A stretch of 64,000 nt of DNA, taken from positions 57,843 through 121,842 of the forward strand of contig NZ_LMJW01000006.1 in assembly GCF_001429505.1 (NCBI RefSeq), written 5' to 3'. Of the stretch, positions 18,779-28,295 are shown in pieces. This DNA is from Allobosea sp. Root483D1 (lineage in GTDB: Bacteria > Pseudomonadota > Alphaproteobacteria > Rhizobiales > Beijerinckiaceae). The notes beneath the pieces are model-generated. The model was not told where the DNA came from, did no database searches, and was given only the letters and a program-made list of their open reading frames with translations. The stretch's first letter is position 1, and every line of letters begins with the position of its first letter. The position numbers and the translations under genes were made by a program.

Positions 18779-18793
18779 GACGCTCTCGCGGGA

Positions 18794-19912
18794 TCAGACC
18801 CGCATCGGCATCAGCACATAGAGCGCCGATGCACCTTCGCGGTCCTGGATCACCGTCGGCGAACCGGGATCGGCGAGCTTGAGCAGGGCGGTGTCGCCGT
18901 CGAGCTGGGCGGCGATGTCCATCAGATAGCGCGCGTTGAAGCCGATATCGAGCGGGCCGGCATCATAGTCGACCTCGATCTCCTCGGTCGCCGAGCCGGA
19001 ATCGGGGTTGGTCACCGAGAGTGTCATCCGGCCATCGGCCATGGAGAGCTTCACGGCGCGGCCGCGCTCGGACGAGATCGTCGAGACGCGGTCGACGGAA
19101 GCGGCGAAATCGCTCCGGTCGACGGTGAGCAGCTTGTCGTTCCCCGACGGAATGACGCGCTGATAGTCGGGGAAGGTGCCGTCGATCAGTTTCGAGGTCA
19201 GCACGACCTCGGCCGTGGCGACGCGAATCTTGGTGGCCGAGAGCTCGACCTGGACCTCGCTCTCGCCGTCCTCCAGCAGCTTCTGGATCTCGGCCACGGC
19301 CTTGCGCGGCACGATCACGCCGGGCATGCCGAGCGAACCCTGCGGGGCGGCGGTATCGACGCGGGCGAGGCGGTGGCCGTCGGTCGCGACCGCGCGCAGC
19401 ACCGGGCGCCCGTCGACGTCGATCGCGTGCAGATAGATGCCGTTGAGATAGTAGCGCGTCTCCTCGGTCGAGATCGCGAACTGGGTCTTGTCGATCAGCC
19501 GCTTGAGCTCGCCGGCCGGCAGCACGAAGCGATGCGCCATCTCGCCGGCAGTGATGTCCGGGAAATCGCTTTCCGGCAGCGTCTGCAGGGTGAAGCGCGA
19601 GCGGCCCGAGCGCAGCACCATCTGGCCGGTCTCGCCGGTGGTCTCCAGCGAGACCTGCGAGCCATCAGGCAGCTTGCGGACGATGTCGTAGAGGGTGTGG
19701 GCCGGAACCGTGGTCGCGCCGGGCTCGACGACATCGGCCGGCACGGTCTCGACCACCTCGATGTCGAGGTCGGTCGCCTTCAGCTTCAGCCCGTCCTCGC
19801 TGCCGCGCAGCAGCAGGTTCGACAGGATCGGGATCGTGTTGCGCCGCTCGACGACACGATGGACATGCCCGAGCGACTTCAGGAGCGTTGAGCGTTCGAC
19901 CGTAACCTTCAT
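18794..19912 (-). CDS. dnaN: DNA polymerase III sliding clamp (beta subunit)
   Basis: 372-residue beta clamp, three similar domains forming the ring with RecF, DnaA and Pol III partners. Starts MKVTVERSTLLKSLGHVHRV, ends with the family LYVLMPMRV. The frame is open further upstream to 19999, but ATG 19912 is the family start. Located between dnaA and recF, 136 bases after dnaA. Confidence 0.98.
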   Translation of the reverse strand: MKVTVERSTLLKSLGHVHRVVERRNTIPILSNLLLRGSEDGLKLKATDLDIEVVETVPADVVEPGATTVPAHTLYDIVRKLPDGSQVSLETTGETGQMVLRSGRSRFTLQTLPESDFPDITAGEMAHRFVLPAGELKRLIDKTQFAISTEETRYYLNGIYLHAIDVDGRPVLRAVATDGHRLARVDTAAPQGSLGMPGVIVPRKAVAEIQKLLEDGESEVQVELSATKIRVATAEVVLTSKLIDGTFPDYQRVIPSGNDKLLTVDRSDFAASVDRVSTISSERGRAVKLSMADGRMTLSVTNPDSGSATEEIEVDYDAGPLDIGFNARYLMDIAAQLDGDTALLKLADPGSPTVIQDREGASALYVLMPMRV

Positions 19913-20048
19913 GGCGTCTTCTGGCATGCTGGCGCCCGCGGCGAGCCGGCAGGCAGAAAGGTGGCCCGCGACATTGCCGGACGGCCGGCCCGCGCGCAAG
20001 GGCGCGAAGGCCGGCGGCCACAGCTAACGCAATGAAGGCGATCCGGCC

Positions 20049-21593
20049 TCACTCCTGCAGCATGCGCTTCAGGAGATCGACCTCGTCATGGAGCAGGCGG
20101 TCCTCGACGATCGCCTTCTCGATCTTGCGCACCGCATGCAGCACGGTGGTGTGGTCGCGCCCGCCGAAGCGGCGGCCGATCTCAGGCAGCGAGCGCGGCG
20201 TCAGCGCCTTGGCGAGATACATCGCGATCTGGCGCGGCTTGACCACCGCCGCGGTCCGGCGCTCCGACAGGATGTCGGCGCGGCTGACATTGTAGCGGGT
20301 CGCGACCAGTTTCTGGATGTCCTCGATCTTGACCCGGCGCGGCTCGCGCGTCCGCACGAGGTCGCGGATCGCCGCCTCGGCGGTCTCCATCGTCACGCTC
20401 GCGCCGGTCAGCGTCGCATGGGCCAGGATGCGGTTGGCGGCGCCGTCGAGATCGCGGCCATTGGTGGCGACGACCTTGGCGACATAGGCGATCACGTCCG
20501 GATTGACGTGGAAGCTCGGATGAGCGGCCTTCAGCCCGTCGAGACGGATGGTCAGGATCTTGGCGCGCAGCGCCTCGTCGAGCTCGCCGATCTCGACGGC
20601 GAGCCCGCCGGCGAGCCGCGAGCGGATGCGTTCGTCGAGCGCTTCAAGATCGGCGGGCAGCCGGTCGGCGGCGACGACGATCTGCTTGCCGGCGTCGATC
20701 AGCGCGTTGATCGTGTGGCCGAACTCCTGCTGGATCGAGCGGCCCTGGATGAACTGGACGTCATCGACGATCAGGAGGTCGATGCCGCGCAGCTTCTCCT
20801 TGAAGGCGAGGGCGGTCTGCGACTTCAGCGCGGCGACGAAGCCGTACATGAAGCGGTCGGCGGTGAAATAGGCGACGCGCTTGCCGTGCTGGCGCGCATC
20901 CTGGGCGATCGCCTGGATCAGATGGGTCTTGCCGAGGCCGACCCCGGCATGGAGGTAGAGCGGGTTATAGGGCGTCGCGCCGGCCGGGGCCGCCGAGATG
21001 CGCTCGGCCGCGGCGAAGGCAAGCGCGTTCGACTTGCCGACGACGAAGCTCTGGAAGGTCATGCGGCGGTCGAGCAGCGTGCCGCAGGCGTCCATGGGAT
21101 CGCGCTCGCTGGGCTGGGCGGCCGCCGAGGCGGGAGCGATCTCTGCCGTCGCGGTGGCGATGCGGGCCTGGGCCGGGCGGCCCCGCTGGGCCGACAGGTC
21201 CTGGCAGGGCTCGGCGCTTTCGCGCGCCACCTGGCGCACGGCGAGGGCGACCCCGTTGGGCGCATCGAGCTCGGCCATGCAGTGCGCCCGCAGGCGCTCG
21301 GCATAGTGGGCTTCGAGCCAGCTCTTCAGGAAGCGGGTCGGCACGGTGAGGTGGGCGACGCCATCGACGATCGCGCCGATCTCGACGCGGGCGAACCAGC
21401 TCGAGAACACGTCCTCACCGAGTTCGGCGCGCAGGCGCCGGCGGACCCTGTCCCACCGTTCCTTGATTCCGGCAACGCTCACGGTCTCACCGAGGGTGAG
21501 CCCCTTCAGCGCCGGAGAAGTCGTCGCCTCGACCAGATTGCCGGTCTCGATCCGCTCGAACATTCCAATTGCCCCGTTCATGGTCATGCGCAC
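20049..21593 (-). CDS. dnaA: Chromosomal replication initiator DnaA
   Basis: Up to 514 residues. Domain I (residues ~45-110), a linker, the AAA+ domain with Walker A GVGLGKTHL (~217-225) and Walker B LLIVDDVQFI, and domain IV with the DnaA-box-reading signature GRDHTTVLHAVRKIE. Three in-frame ATGs compete: 21593, 21581 (MNGAIG) and 21563 (MFERIE). A long gap upstream holds DnaA-box-like sequence and may serve autoregulation. Heads a dnaA-dnaN-recF run. Confidence 0.98.
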   Translation of the reverse strand: MRMTMNGAIGMFERIETGNLVEATTSPALKGLTLGETVSVAGIKERWDRVRRRLRAELGEDVFSSWFARVEIGAIVDGVAHLTVPTRFLKSWLEAHYAERLRAHCMAELDAPNGVALAVRQVARESAEPCQDLSAQRGRPAQARIATATAEIAPASAAAQPSERDPMDACGTLLDRRMTFQSFVVGKSNALAFAAAERISAAPAGATPYNPLYLHAGVGLGKTHLIQAIAQDARQHGKRVAYFTADRFMYGFVAALKSQTALAFKEKLRGIDLLIVDDVQFIQGRSIQQEFGHTINALIDAGKQIVVAADRLPADLEALDERIRSRLAGGLAVEIGELDEALRAKILTIRLDGLKAAHPSFHVNPDVIAYVAKVVATNGRDLDGAANRILAHATLTGASVTMETAEAAIRDLVRTREPRRVKIEDIQKLVATRYNVSRADILSERRTAAVVKPRQIAMYLAKALTPRSLPEIGRRFGGRDHTTVLHAVRKIEKAIVEDRLLHDEVDLLKRMLQE

Positions 21594-22343
21594 TTCGCCA
21601 CCTGCGAAGGGAGGTTGTGCGTTATCTGGTTTTCAGGAAAAGCGCGGCTCTCTCCGCCGGCATGCGCCGTGAAGCAAGGTCACCCCAACGCTTTTCGTGG
21701 TAATGCCGCCTGGCTCGAAAATCCGGCCGCGGCCGCTCGTCATTTCAACGTTTTTAAATCTTCACGATAAACAAACGCATTCTTCCAACCCCTTTCGGTT
21801 GTAAGTCAAAACCATTAACAATTCTGTGGAGAGCCGGGTGGACATCGCTGTCCGCCCGCCGATGAAAAGGACCTTACAGGGCCGCCTCGAACGGGGGCAA
21901 TATCCCCCTCAGCCGGCTTCGTGGCTCGGGGGCATTCCGACAGGTGTCTGACCTACCGGAATGTGCCTCGCAATCAGTTGGGGAAGTTAAGCTTTTCTTT
22001 ACCGGGGGAGTCTCGTGCCGGCTCCGAATCTTTTTTTTCGTGGGCCGCCCCCCGCCCCATCCGGGCCCCGGCGATTCCTTCAACTGAATTGCTTTGCCCA
22101 CTAAGATGATGAAAAATATGGAGGAATTTTGTGCGGTCCAAAGTCCCGTTCGGGACGATTTTCGACCTCTAAAACCGGGCTGGTGTCAAGCCGGTAAAGC
22201 AGTGGAAAGATTGCGGAATCTGCGTTGACAGCGGGTGTTGCGCCGCAGCATCGGAGCCTGCCCGAGTCGGTAGGCCGACAAACAAAAACCCGGCCTTTCG
22301 GCCGGGTTGTAAACGTCATGAAATCCGTTCTGCTGAACGGCGA
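21594..22343. other. dnaA-rpsT intergenic region (750 bases)
   Basis: No gene was found. The stretch is less GC-rich than its surroundings and holds a DnaA-box-like site at 21825-21833 (complement CTCTCCACA, 7 of 9 to TTATCCACA), a short palindrome GTCCCGTTCGGGAC at 22143-22156, a run of eight T at 22031-22038 and the rpsT terminator at its end. It must contain the dnaA promoter (minus strand). A replication origin is possible but the DnaA-box cluster expected of one is not evident. Confidence 0.5.
22287..22308 (-). terminator. Rho-independent terminator of rpsT
   Basis: Perfect nine-base arms AACCCGGCC/GGCCGGGTT with a four-base loop; on the minus strand it is followed by TTTTTGTTT. It lies about 36 bases past the rpsT stop. 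Confidence 0.9.
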
Positions 22344-22610
22344 TCAGGAAGCCAGCGCGCCCACGCGGTGAGCCAGTCGCGAAACCTTGCGCGAGGCGGT
22401 GTTCTTGTGAACCACGCCCTTCTGCGCGGCCCGCATGATCTCTGGCTGGGCAGCCTTCAGCGCGGCGGCGGCAGCGCTCTTGTCACCGGAAGCGATCGCC
22501 TCCTCGACCTTGCGCAGATAGGTACGCACGCGGCTGCGGCGCGCCTTGTTCACTTCAGTGCGCCGCACGATCTTGCGTGCGGCCTTCTTGGCCGAAGTCG
22601 TGTTGGCCAT
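22344..22610 (-). CDS. rpsT: 30S ribosomal protein S20
   Basis: 88-residue basic helical S20 that binds 16S rRNA. Starts [20 protein letters not shown] and contains [16 protein letters not shown] and the Ala/Lys-rich centre; all family features and length fit. Single gene with its own promoter gap (169 bases) and terminator. The rpsT-dnaA junction is common in Rhizobiales. Confidence 0.98.
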   Translation of the reverse strand: MANTTSAKKAARKIVRRTEVNKARRSRVRTYLRKVEEAIASGDKSAAAAALKAAQPEIMRAAQKGVVHKNTASRKVSRLAHRVGALAS

Positions 22611-22779
22611 GGTCTGTCCTCGTCCTCATCGCGGTGAGCGCCTGGCTATCGCCGGCTGGCACGACCACGAACCTTCAGGTGAAAATGCGAGCGACGGTCC
22701 TGCCGGAGCAAGACCGCCGCGAGGCCCGACCCTATAGTTCCTGCGGCGCGCGGCGTCAACGGTGGAATCGCCGACACGT

Positions 22780-23175
22780 TCAACCCGCCTTGTTGCGGAC
22801 CGCCACGGCCTCGATCTCGACGAGATACCCATGGTGCAGTTCCGCTACCGGAACGACCGCGCGCGCCGGTCTGTGCGGCCCGAAGACCTCGGCATAGATC
22901 GCGTTGAACTCAGGCCAATGCGCGGCGCCGACCAGATAGGCGGTGACCTTGAGTACATCGGCCGGGCCGCAGCCGGCGGCGGCGAGCACCGCCAGGAGAT
23001 TGTCGAGCGCCTGGCGCGCCTGTACGGCGAAGGGCTCGCCGGCGGTGTGGCTGCCGTCGGGCTGCGGCGCAAGCTGGCCCGAGACGAAGACCAGGTCCTT
23101 GTAGGCGACCGCTTGCGAGTAATGCCCCGCCGGCGCCGGCACCTCCGGCGAGAGGATCGTCTCGATCTTGCTCAT
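22780..23175 (-). CDS. RidA-family enamine/imine deaminase
   Basis: 131-residue Rid protein, which hydrolyses reactive 2-aminoacrylate and 2-aminocrotonate to pyruvate or 2-ketobutyrate and ammonia. Seen: GHYSQAVAYKDLVFVSGQLA and VLKVTAYLVGAAHWPEFN; near the C-terminus, ARAVVPVAELHHGYLVEIEAVA (parts) contains the expected Arg of active Rid enzymes. Start overlaps the stop of the PLP dehydratase by 4 bases, so the enzyme that makes the enamine and the one that removes it are coupled. Confidence 0.92.
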   Translation of the reverse strand: MSKIETILSPEVPAPAGHYSQAVAYKDLVFVSGQLAPQPDGSHTAGEPFAVQARQALDNLLAVLAAAGCGPADVLKVTAYLVGAAHWPEFNAIYAEVFGPHRPARAVVPVAELHHGYLVEIEAVAVRNKAG

Positions 23176-24167
23176 GCGCTCTCGCCGATGAAGCGCGCGA
23201 AGCTGGCGAGGTCGACATTGCCGCCGCTGATGATGACGCCGACGCGCTTGCCCTCGACCGGCACGGCGCCGGTGAAGGCGGCGGCCGCGGCGAGGCAGCC
23301 GGTTGGCTCGACCACGAGCTTCATCCGTTCGGCGAAGAAGCGCATCGCCGCGATAAGCGCCGCATCCGGCACCGTGACGATATCCTCGACGAGATCGCGG
23401 ATGATCGGGAAGGTGTAGTCGCCGAGGAAGGGCGTCTGCGCGCCGTCGGCAATGGTCTTGGGCACGTCGATCTTGACGATCTCGCCCTTGCGCAGCGACT
23501 GCTGGCCGTCATTGCCGGCCTCGGGCTCGACGCCATAGACCTTGCAGCCCGGGTTGAGCGCCTTTGCCGCGAGCAGCGCGCCAGCCAAAAGCCCGCCGCC
23601 GCCGAGGCAGACCAGCAGCACATCGAGCTCGCCGGCGTCCTCGATCAATTCCTTCGTCGCCGTGCCCTGGCCGGCGATAACCTCGGGATGATCATAGGGC
23701 GGGATCAGCATCAGCCCGCGCTCTGCCGCCAGCCTGTTGCCGAGCTCGAGCCGGTCCTGGGTATAGCGGTCGTAAGGAACGACCTCGGCGCCATAGCCCT
23801 TTGTCGCCGCGACTTTCGCCGCCGGCGCGTCGAGCGGCATGATGATCGTCGCCGGCGCTCCGAGCAGCTTGCTGGCATAGGCGATCGCCTGGGCATGGTT
23901 GCCGGAGGAGTAGGTCAGGACGCCGGCCTTGCGCTGTTCGGGCGTGAGCGCCGCGATCGCATTGTAGCCGCCGCGGAACTTGAAGGCGCCCATGCGCTGC
24001 AGGTTCTCGGCCTTGAAGACGAGATTGGCGCCGGTGCGCTCGTTCGCCGTGCGCGAGGTCAGCGCCGGCGTGCGGTGGGCGACGCCGGCAATGCGCTTGG
24101 CCGCCGTCTCGACGTCGGCATAGGTCGGCAGTGCGATGCCGTCGGTGGAGCGGGCTGCGGCGGTCAT
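23172..24167 (-). CDS. Threonine/serine dehydratase (PLP fold type II)
   Basis: 331-residue threonine ammonia-lyase-like enzyme of the catabolic type, without a C-terminal ACT regulatory domain. PLP lysine in FKFRGGYNAIAAL, SSGNHAQAIAYASKLLG substrate/phosphate region and the glycine loop CLGGGGLLAGALLAAK. Start ATG 24167 fits the family better than the open frame to 24200. Products (2-aminocrotonate or 2-aminoacrylate) are substrates of the downstream RidA. Could also be a serine racemase-type enzyme; reaction not certain. Confidence 0.88.
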   Translation of the reverse strand: MTAAARSTDGIALPTYADVETAAKRIAGVAHRTPALTSRTANERTGANLVFKAENLQRMGAFKFRGGYNAIAALTPEQRKAGVLTYSSGNHAQAIAYASKLLGAPATIIMPLDAPAAKVAATKGYGAEVVPYDRYTQDRLELGNRLAAERGLMLIPPYDHPEVIAGQGTATKELIEDAGELDVLLVCLGGGGLLAGALLAAKALNPGCKVYGVEPEAGNDGQQSLRKGEIVKIDVPKTIADGAQTPFLGDYTFPIIRDLVEDIVTVPDAALIAAMRFFAERMKLVVEPTGCLAAAAAFTGAVPVEGKRVGVIISGGNVDLASFARFIGESA

Positions 24168-24240
24168 GACGAATCCTGCGTGCTTCAAGACAAGCCGCAT
24201 GGTGTCAGCAGCGCCGCTGCGCTTTCAAGTGAAAGAAATT

Positions 24241-24275
24241 GGCCCCGGCCATGCGTGACGTTGATCGCCGGGGCC
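24241..24275 (-). terminator. Terminator of the enoyl-CoA hydratase gene
   Basis: Perfect nine-base arms GGCCCCGGC/GCCGGGGCC spanning a 17-base loop, 6 bases beyond the gene's stop; on the minus strand AATTTCTTTC follows. Confidence 0.65.
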
Positions 24276-24281
24276 CTGGCT

Positions 24282-25055
24282 TCAGCGGTTCTTGAAGTCG
24301 GGCTTCCGCTTCTCGATGAAAGCGGCCATGCCTTCCCTCTGGTCGTGCGTGCCGAACAGTGCCGAGAAGACGCGGCGCTCGAAACGCAGGCCTTCGGCCA
24401 GCGTCGTCTCGAAGGCGCGATTGACCGATTCCTTGGCTGAAAGCAGCGAGGGCAGCGACTTGCCCGCGATCTGCTCGGCCGCCTTCAGCGCCTCGGTCAT
24501 GAGGTCGGCGAGCGGCACGATGCGGGCGACGAGCCCGGCGCGTTCGGCCTCGGTCGCATCCATCAGCCGGCCGGTGAGGCAAAGGTCCATCGCCTTGGCC
24601 TTGCCGATCGCATGGGTCAGGCGCTGGGTGCCGCCGGCGCCAGGGATGACGGCGAGATTGATCTCGGGCTGGCCGAACTTGGCGTTGTCGGCGGCGATGA
24701 TGAAGTCGGCCATCATCGCGAGCTCGCAGCCGCCGCCGAGCGCAAATCCTGAGACCGCGGCGATGATCGGCTTGCGGCGCTGGCCGATGCGGTCCCAATC
24801 GGCGAACTTGTCGTCGAGATAGGTGCCGGGATAACTGCGCTCCTGCATCTGCTTGATGTCGGCGCCGGCGGCGAAGGCCTTTTCCGAGCCGGTCATGACG
24901 ACGCAGCCGATCTCGTCATCGCGCTCGAAACCGTCGAGCGCCGCGTTGATGTCGGCGATGAGCTGGACGTTGAGCGCATTCAGGGCCTGCGGCCGGTTCA
25001 GCGTGATGATGCCGACCTTGCCCTTCACCTCGACGAGAATGGTCTCATAAGCCAT
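24282..25055 (-). CDS. Enoyl-CoA hydratase
   Basis: 257-residue crotonase-fold enzyme. Motifs: [18 protein letters not shown], the oxyanion-hole stretch [16 protein letters not shown] and [18 protein letters not shown] with both catalytic Glu regions, consistent with a short-chain enoyl-CoA hydratase (FadB1/EchA type) hydrating trans-2-enoyl-CoA in beta-oxidation. Length is typical. Monocistronic, ended by a terminator. An echA gene between rpsT and mutM is a conserved arrangement in related genomes (recollection). Confidence 0.92.
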   Translation of the reverse strand: MAYETILVEVKGKVGIITLNRPQALNALNVQLIADINAALDGFERDDEIGCVVMTGSEKAFAAGADIKQMQERSYPGTYLDDKFADWDRIGQRRKPIIAAVSGFALGGGCELAMMADFIIAADNAKFGQPEINLAVIPGAGGTQRLTHAIGKAKAMDLCLTGRLMDATEAERAGLVARIVPLADLMTEALKAAEQIAGKSLPSLLSAKESVNRAFETTLAEGLRFERRVFSALFGTHDQREGMAAFIEKRKPDFKNR

Positions 25056-25235
25056 GGCGGCCTCCCGGATGCTGCTGTCGGGCCAGCATTAGCGGCGGGC
25101 GCGGGGGGAAGTCCATGCGCGCCCGTGCAAGGCTGGATGGGGCTGCGCGTTCGTGGACCAGGCGCGAGGAAACCTGCTGCCCGGTTCGGGCGTTTCATTC
25201 CGTTAGCCTTCGCGCAACCGTTCAGGGAGCCTGCC

Positions 25236-25709
25236 ATGTCCGCCGAGACGAGAACCGATACGGCCTCGCGGCTGATCAAGGCTTCGCCGGGCGCGGTCTA
25301 CAACGCCTTCGTCGATCCCGCCACGCTGTCGAAATGGCTGCCGCCCAAGGGGATGCGAGCCAGGATCGAACGGTTCGAGCCGCATCCAGGCGGCCTCTAC
25401 CGCATGGTCCTGACCTATGACGATCCCACTGGAGCGCCCGGCAAGGCCAACGCCGACAGCGACATCGTCGAAGGCCGCTTCGTCGCGCTCGATCCCGGCG
25501 AGCGCATCGTCTGGGAGGTCGGCTTCGTCTCGGACGACCCGGCCTTCGCCGGCACGATGACGATGAGCTGGCGCTTCAAGGAGGTTCGCGACGGGACCGA
25601 GGTGACGATCCTGTGCGAGAATGTGCCGGCCGGCATCGGCAAGGCCGATCACGACGCCGGCTTGCGCTCGACGCTGGAGAATCTCGCCCGCTTCATCGAG
25701 ACGGCCTGA
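25236..25709 (+). CDS. SRPBCC (AHSA1/START-like) family protein
   Basis: 157-residue helix-grip protein: SRLIKASPGAVYNAFVDPATLSKWLPP at the start (parts) and ENVPAGIGKADHDAGLRSTLENLARFIE at the end (parts) match the Aha1_N/SRPBCC group. These bind hydrophobic ligands; function unknown. ATG 25236 is 7 bases after CAGGGAG, and codons upstream of it are not family-like. Convergent with, and adjacent to, the P-loop kinase gene. Confidence 0.82.
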   Translation: MSAETRTDTASRLIKASPGAVYNAFVDPATLSKWLPPKGMRARIERFEPHPGGLYRMVLTYDDPTGAPGKANADSDIVEGRFVALDPGERIVWEVGFVSDDPAFAGTMTMSWRFKEVRDGTEVTILCENVPAGIGKADHDAGLRSTLENLARFIETA

Positions 25710-26291
25710 TCAATCCGCCGGCCCGGCCTCGGCGAGCAGGCGCTGCAGGGCCGAGGGCGTCGTGCGCGAGCGCCAGGCCGCGATCAGCCTCTCCGCATTG
25801 AGCTCGGGCGCGGCGGCCGAATTGAGCTCGGCATCATAGCGGCAGTAGCTGTGGATCTGGTGATAGTCGCGCCGGGCATCGCCGACCTTCCGGTCGCCGC
25901 GGGCAATCTCGCGGCGCTCCAGCTCGGCGAGATCGCAATGCAGGCCGACGAAGAAGACATCTTCCTTCGCGAGCAGGCGCGCCAGCCGCAGCAGCCAGGC
26001 GCGGCTCTCCATGATGTGTTCGACGATCAGATTGTTGCCGCAGCGGGCATAGGCGAAGAGCGACTGCTCGAAGCCCTCGAAGAAGGCGTCGCGCAACATG
26101 GCCCACGGGAACTCGCCGCTGCGGATGCGCGCCGTTGGCAAGACGCCGGAATCGCGCAGATGGTCGATCGAGATATGCCAGAACGGCTCTTCGATCCGGG
26201 CCCGCACCGCGCGCGCCAGCGAGGATTTGCCGCTGCTGGAAGCGCCGTTGAGCAGGATGATCTTGCCGGGCGGGCGAGGAGCGTCGGGCAT
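25710..26291 (-). CDS. P-loop kinase related to chloramphenicol phosphotransferase
   Basis: 193 residues. Walker A GASSSGKSS at 16-24, then SIDHLRD and a C-terminal half with LHCDLAELERREIARGDR (parts), the pattern of the CPT-like/zeta-type kinase group. The substrate is unknown; resistance to chloramphenicol should not be assumed. ATG 26291 is chosen over the longer frame, 8 bases after the mutM stop, so the gene is probably co-transcribed with mutM. Confidence 0.78.
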   Translation of the reverse strand: MPDAPRPPGKIILLNGASSSGKSSLARAVRARIEEPFWHISIDHLRDSGVLPTARIRSGEFPWAMLRDAFFEGFEQSLFAYARCGNNLIVEHIMESRAWLLRLARLLAKEDVFFVGLHCDLAELERREIARGDRKVGDARRDYHQIHSYCRYDAELNSAAAPELNAERLIAAWRSRTTPSALQRLLAEAGPAD

Positions 26292-26299
26292 CGTGGTCC

Positions 26300-27190
26300 T
26301 CAAGCCCGTTTCTGGCAGCTCTCGCAATAGAAGGTCGAACGCCCGGACTGGACGAGCCGCTTGACCGGATGCCCGCAGCCCGGCGTGACGCATGGATCAC
26401 CCTCGCGGTCATAGACCTTGAAGCGATGCTGGAAATAGCCGAGCGAGCCGTCGGCATGGGCGAAATCGCGCAAGGTCGAGCCGCCGGCGGCGATCGCCTC
26501 CTCCAGCACGTCGCGGATGATCTGCGCCAAGAGATGCGCCTTCTCGCGCGGCTTGCCGGTCGGCGTCGCCAATGAGCCGGCCGCGGCCTCCGGGTGCAGC
26601 CCGGCGCGGAACAGGGCTTCGCAGACATAGATGTTGCCGAGGCCCGCGATCAGCCGCTGATCGAGCAGCGCTGCCTTCAGCGGGGCGATCTTACCGGAGA
26701 ACAGCTTGGCCAGCAGCTCGCCCGACAATTCGTTGCCGAGCGGCTCGATGCCCATTCCGGCGAAGTGTCTGCAGGTCTCAAGCTCGGTGCGCGGTAAAAG
26801 GTCCATGAAGCCGAAGCGGCGGACGTCGTTGTAGGTAACACGCGCGCCCGAGCCGAGATGGAAGACGACATGGTCGTGGATGAGATGCCGGCCGATCTCG
26901 TTGTAATAGGCACCTGGCTCGGTCGGCTTCGTGCCGGGGGCTTCGACGATGAAGCGCCCGCTCATGCCGAGATGCATGACCAGCGCCTGCCCGTCGTCGA
27001 GATCGGCGATCAGGTACTTTGCCCGCCGCGACAGCGCCTCGATGCGCCGGTCAGTCAGCCGCTCGGCGAAGCGCTCGGGCAGCGGAAAGCGTAAGTTCGG
27101 CCGGTTCTGCTCGACCTTGGCGAAGCGCTCGCCGAGCATGGCGGGCTCCAGCCCGCGCCGGACGGTTTCGACCTCGGGGAGTTCAGGCAT
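26300..27190 (-). CDS. mutM: Formamidopyrimidine-DNA glycosylase
   Basis: 296-residue Fpg that excises 8-oxoguanine and formamidopyrimidines. N-terminal [15 protein letters not shown] with the catalytic Pro and Glu, HLGMSGRF, and the C-terminal zinc finger [13 protein letters not shown]...CESC (four Cys) present. Its ATG shares one base with the stop of the upstream toxin gene (TAATG), so it may be translated from the toxin-antitoxin transcript. Normal length and intact motifs. Confidence 0.97.
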   Translation of the reverse strand: MPELPEVETVRRGLEPAMLGERFAKVEQNRPNLRFPLPERFAERLTDRRIEALSRRAKYLIADLDDGQALVMHLGMSGRFIVEAPGTKPTEPGAYYNEIGRHLIHDHVVFHLGSGARVTYNDVRRFGFMDLLPRTELETCRHFAGMGIEPLGNELSGELLAKLFSGKIAPLKAALLDQRLIAGLGNIYVCEALFRAGLHPEAAAGSLATPTGKPREKAHLLAQIIRDVLEEAIAAGGSTLRDFAHADGSLGYFQHRFKVYDREGDPCVTPGCGHPVKRLVQSGRSTFYCESCQKRA

Positions 27191-27612
27191 TAAACTGTAA
27201 GAGCCTTGAAGCCAGATGAACGTTTGACCGGTAGTTCAAACAATGAGCCCGGCGCCGCGGACCTGATGAAATTCTCCATTTCCGGCCAGCGCCAGAGCAG
27301 AGTCGATGCGACTTGGTTCGTGGGAGTTTTCTGGAAGCCTGAGGCGAGCACGAACCCTTTTAATCCGCATCGCAGCCACGCCGCTCGATTCGCCTTGTTC
27401 CGGCTAATCCTCAAATCGCTCGTTAGAACGATCCAGTCGGCAGGTCGATCCTGATGCAAGCGTTCGATCCAATCGATATCGGGAGTATCGTGACGAAAAT
27501 CATAGTCCGTCATATCCCGGACATGCCGGGCGGCTCCTCCCTCAGTACGGACGTAAGCATTCAGGACTTCGGCAAGCACGGGAGAAGTGCAATTGTCGAA
27601 GAAGATTCTCAC
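27190..27612 (-). CDS. PIN-like toxin of VapC45 type
   Basis: 140 residues. The N-terminal [18 protein letters not shown] with an early Asp, a central [19 protein letters not shown] and the C-terminal [10 protein letters not shown]...GSLFELP pattern fit the VapC45 PIN-like family, presumed RNases that cleave RNA with acidic residues. It follows the antitoxin gene with a 4-base overlap. Codons and base composition are visibly less GC-rich than in neighbours, which suggests transfer. Toxicity is not demonstrated. Confidence 0.75.
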   Translation of the reverse strand: MRIFFDNCTSPVLAEVLNAYVRTEGGAARHVRDMTDYDFRHDTPDIDWIERLHQDRPADWIVLTSDLRISRNKANRAAWLRCGLKGFVLASGFQKTPTNQVASTLLWRWPEMENFIRSAAPGSLFELPVKRSSGFKALTV

Positions 27613-28295
27613 GCGGCCAAACCGTGCTCGAAATCAACAGCGCGCTGTACAGCAGCCGTACTTACACGGAAAAGCCGGGCTGCCCGAGTGACGGAGCCTT
27701 CAGCTTCCGCTGCTGCGCTCAAAATCGACGTTGGTATGCCGACACTTTCAATGATCGGCTGGCCAAATTGCCTCGCCGGATCGAGGACGATGTCGCTGGC
27801 TCGGCCTCTCGGCCACCACCGGGCAGCGATATCGGTGTCGAAATCGATACCTTTCAAGCTCGGTTCGATCACCTTGTGCATCACATACTGGCCTCGCTTG
27901 AAGAGATCGACGAGCGGCCGATCATCTTCATCTTCGCCTAGGGCCTCCAGGAGCAAGGTCCGACCGTCGGTTCTAAAACGGGACGTAGCGAATGGGTGAT
28001 CGTGCTCGATCAACTCACGCGCTAGAATCAGAGCTCTGCGAACTTTCTGCGGACTCAAGCCAGCAGCGATGAAAGCGGAAGCCATTCGGCTTTGTACGAG
28101 ATCGAGAAAGCCGAGATAGAGCTTGTCGTCATGTAGGTCGACCTGCCCATGCCAAAGGGGAGGGTAAGTGCGATTCCCGGAACCGTGTCCCTTAAGCCAA
28201 CGCGTCAGCTTCGCAGCCGGCACCTTAATCAGGCGAGCTGCCTCCGCCGGCGTATAAAGCCCTAGGCCAATGAGAGAGGTGTCGTGCTTGGTCAA
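27609..28295 (-). CDS. VapB45-like antitoxin (HTH plus DUF433-like domain)
   Basis: 228 residues. Residues ~13-40 ([21 protein letters not shown]) form a MerR/HTH-like DNA-binding segment; the C-terminal ~70 residues ([16 protein letters not shown]...[24 protein letters not shown]) form a DUF433-like HTH as in VapB45 antitoxins. It precedes and overlaps the toxin gene, the usual order, and probably represses its own promoter in the divergent gap facing ubiE. Lower GC than flanks. Confidence 0.75.
   Translation of the reverse strand: MTKHDTSLIGLGLYTPAEAARLIKVPAAKLTRWLKGHGSGNRTYPPLWHGQVDLHDDKLYLGFLDLVQSRMASAFIAAGLSPQKVRRALILARELIEHDHPFATSRFRTDGRTLLLEALGEDEDDRPLVDLFKRGQYVMHKVIEPSLKGIDFDTDIAARWWPRGRASDIVLDPARQFGQPIIESVGIPTSILSAAAEAEGSVTRAARLFRVSTAAVQRAVDFEHGLAA

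Noticed and set aside
17660-19891. 743-residue open frame opposite recF and dnaN
   Set aside because: Spans two well-supported genes on the other strand and reads as low-complexity Arg/Gly/Ala; codon shadow.
20088-21770. 560-residue open frame opposite dnaA
   Set aside because: Antisense shadow of dnaA with no recognisable domain.
25710-26291. Chloramphenicol resistance gene
   Set aside because: Only the general P-loop kinase fold is shared; the substrate cannot be read from the sequence.
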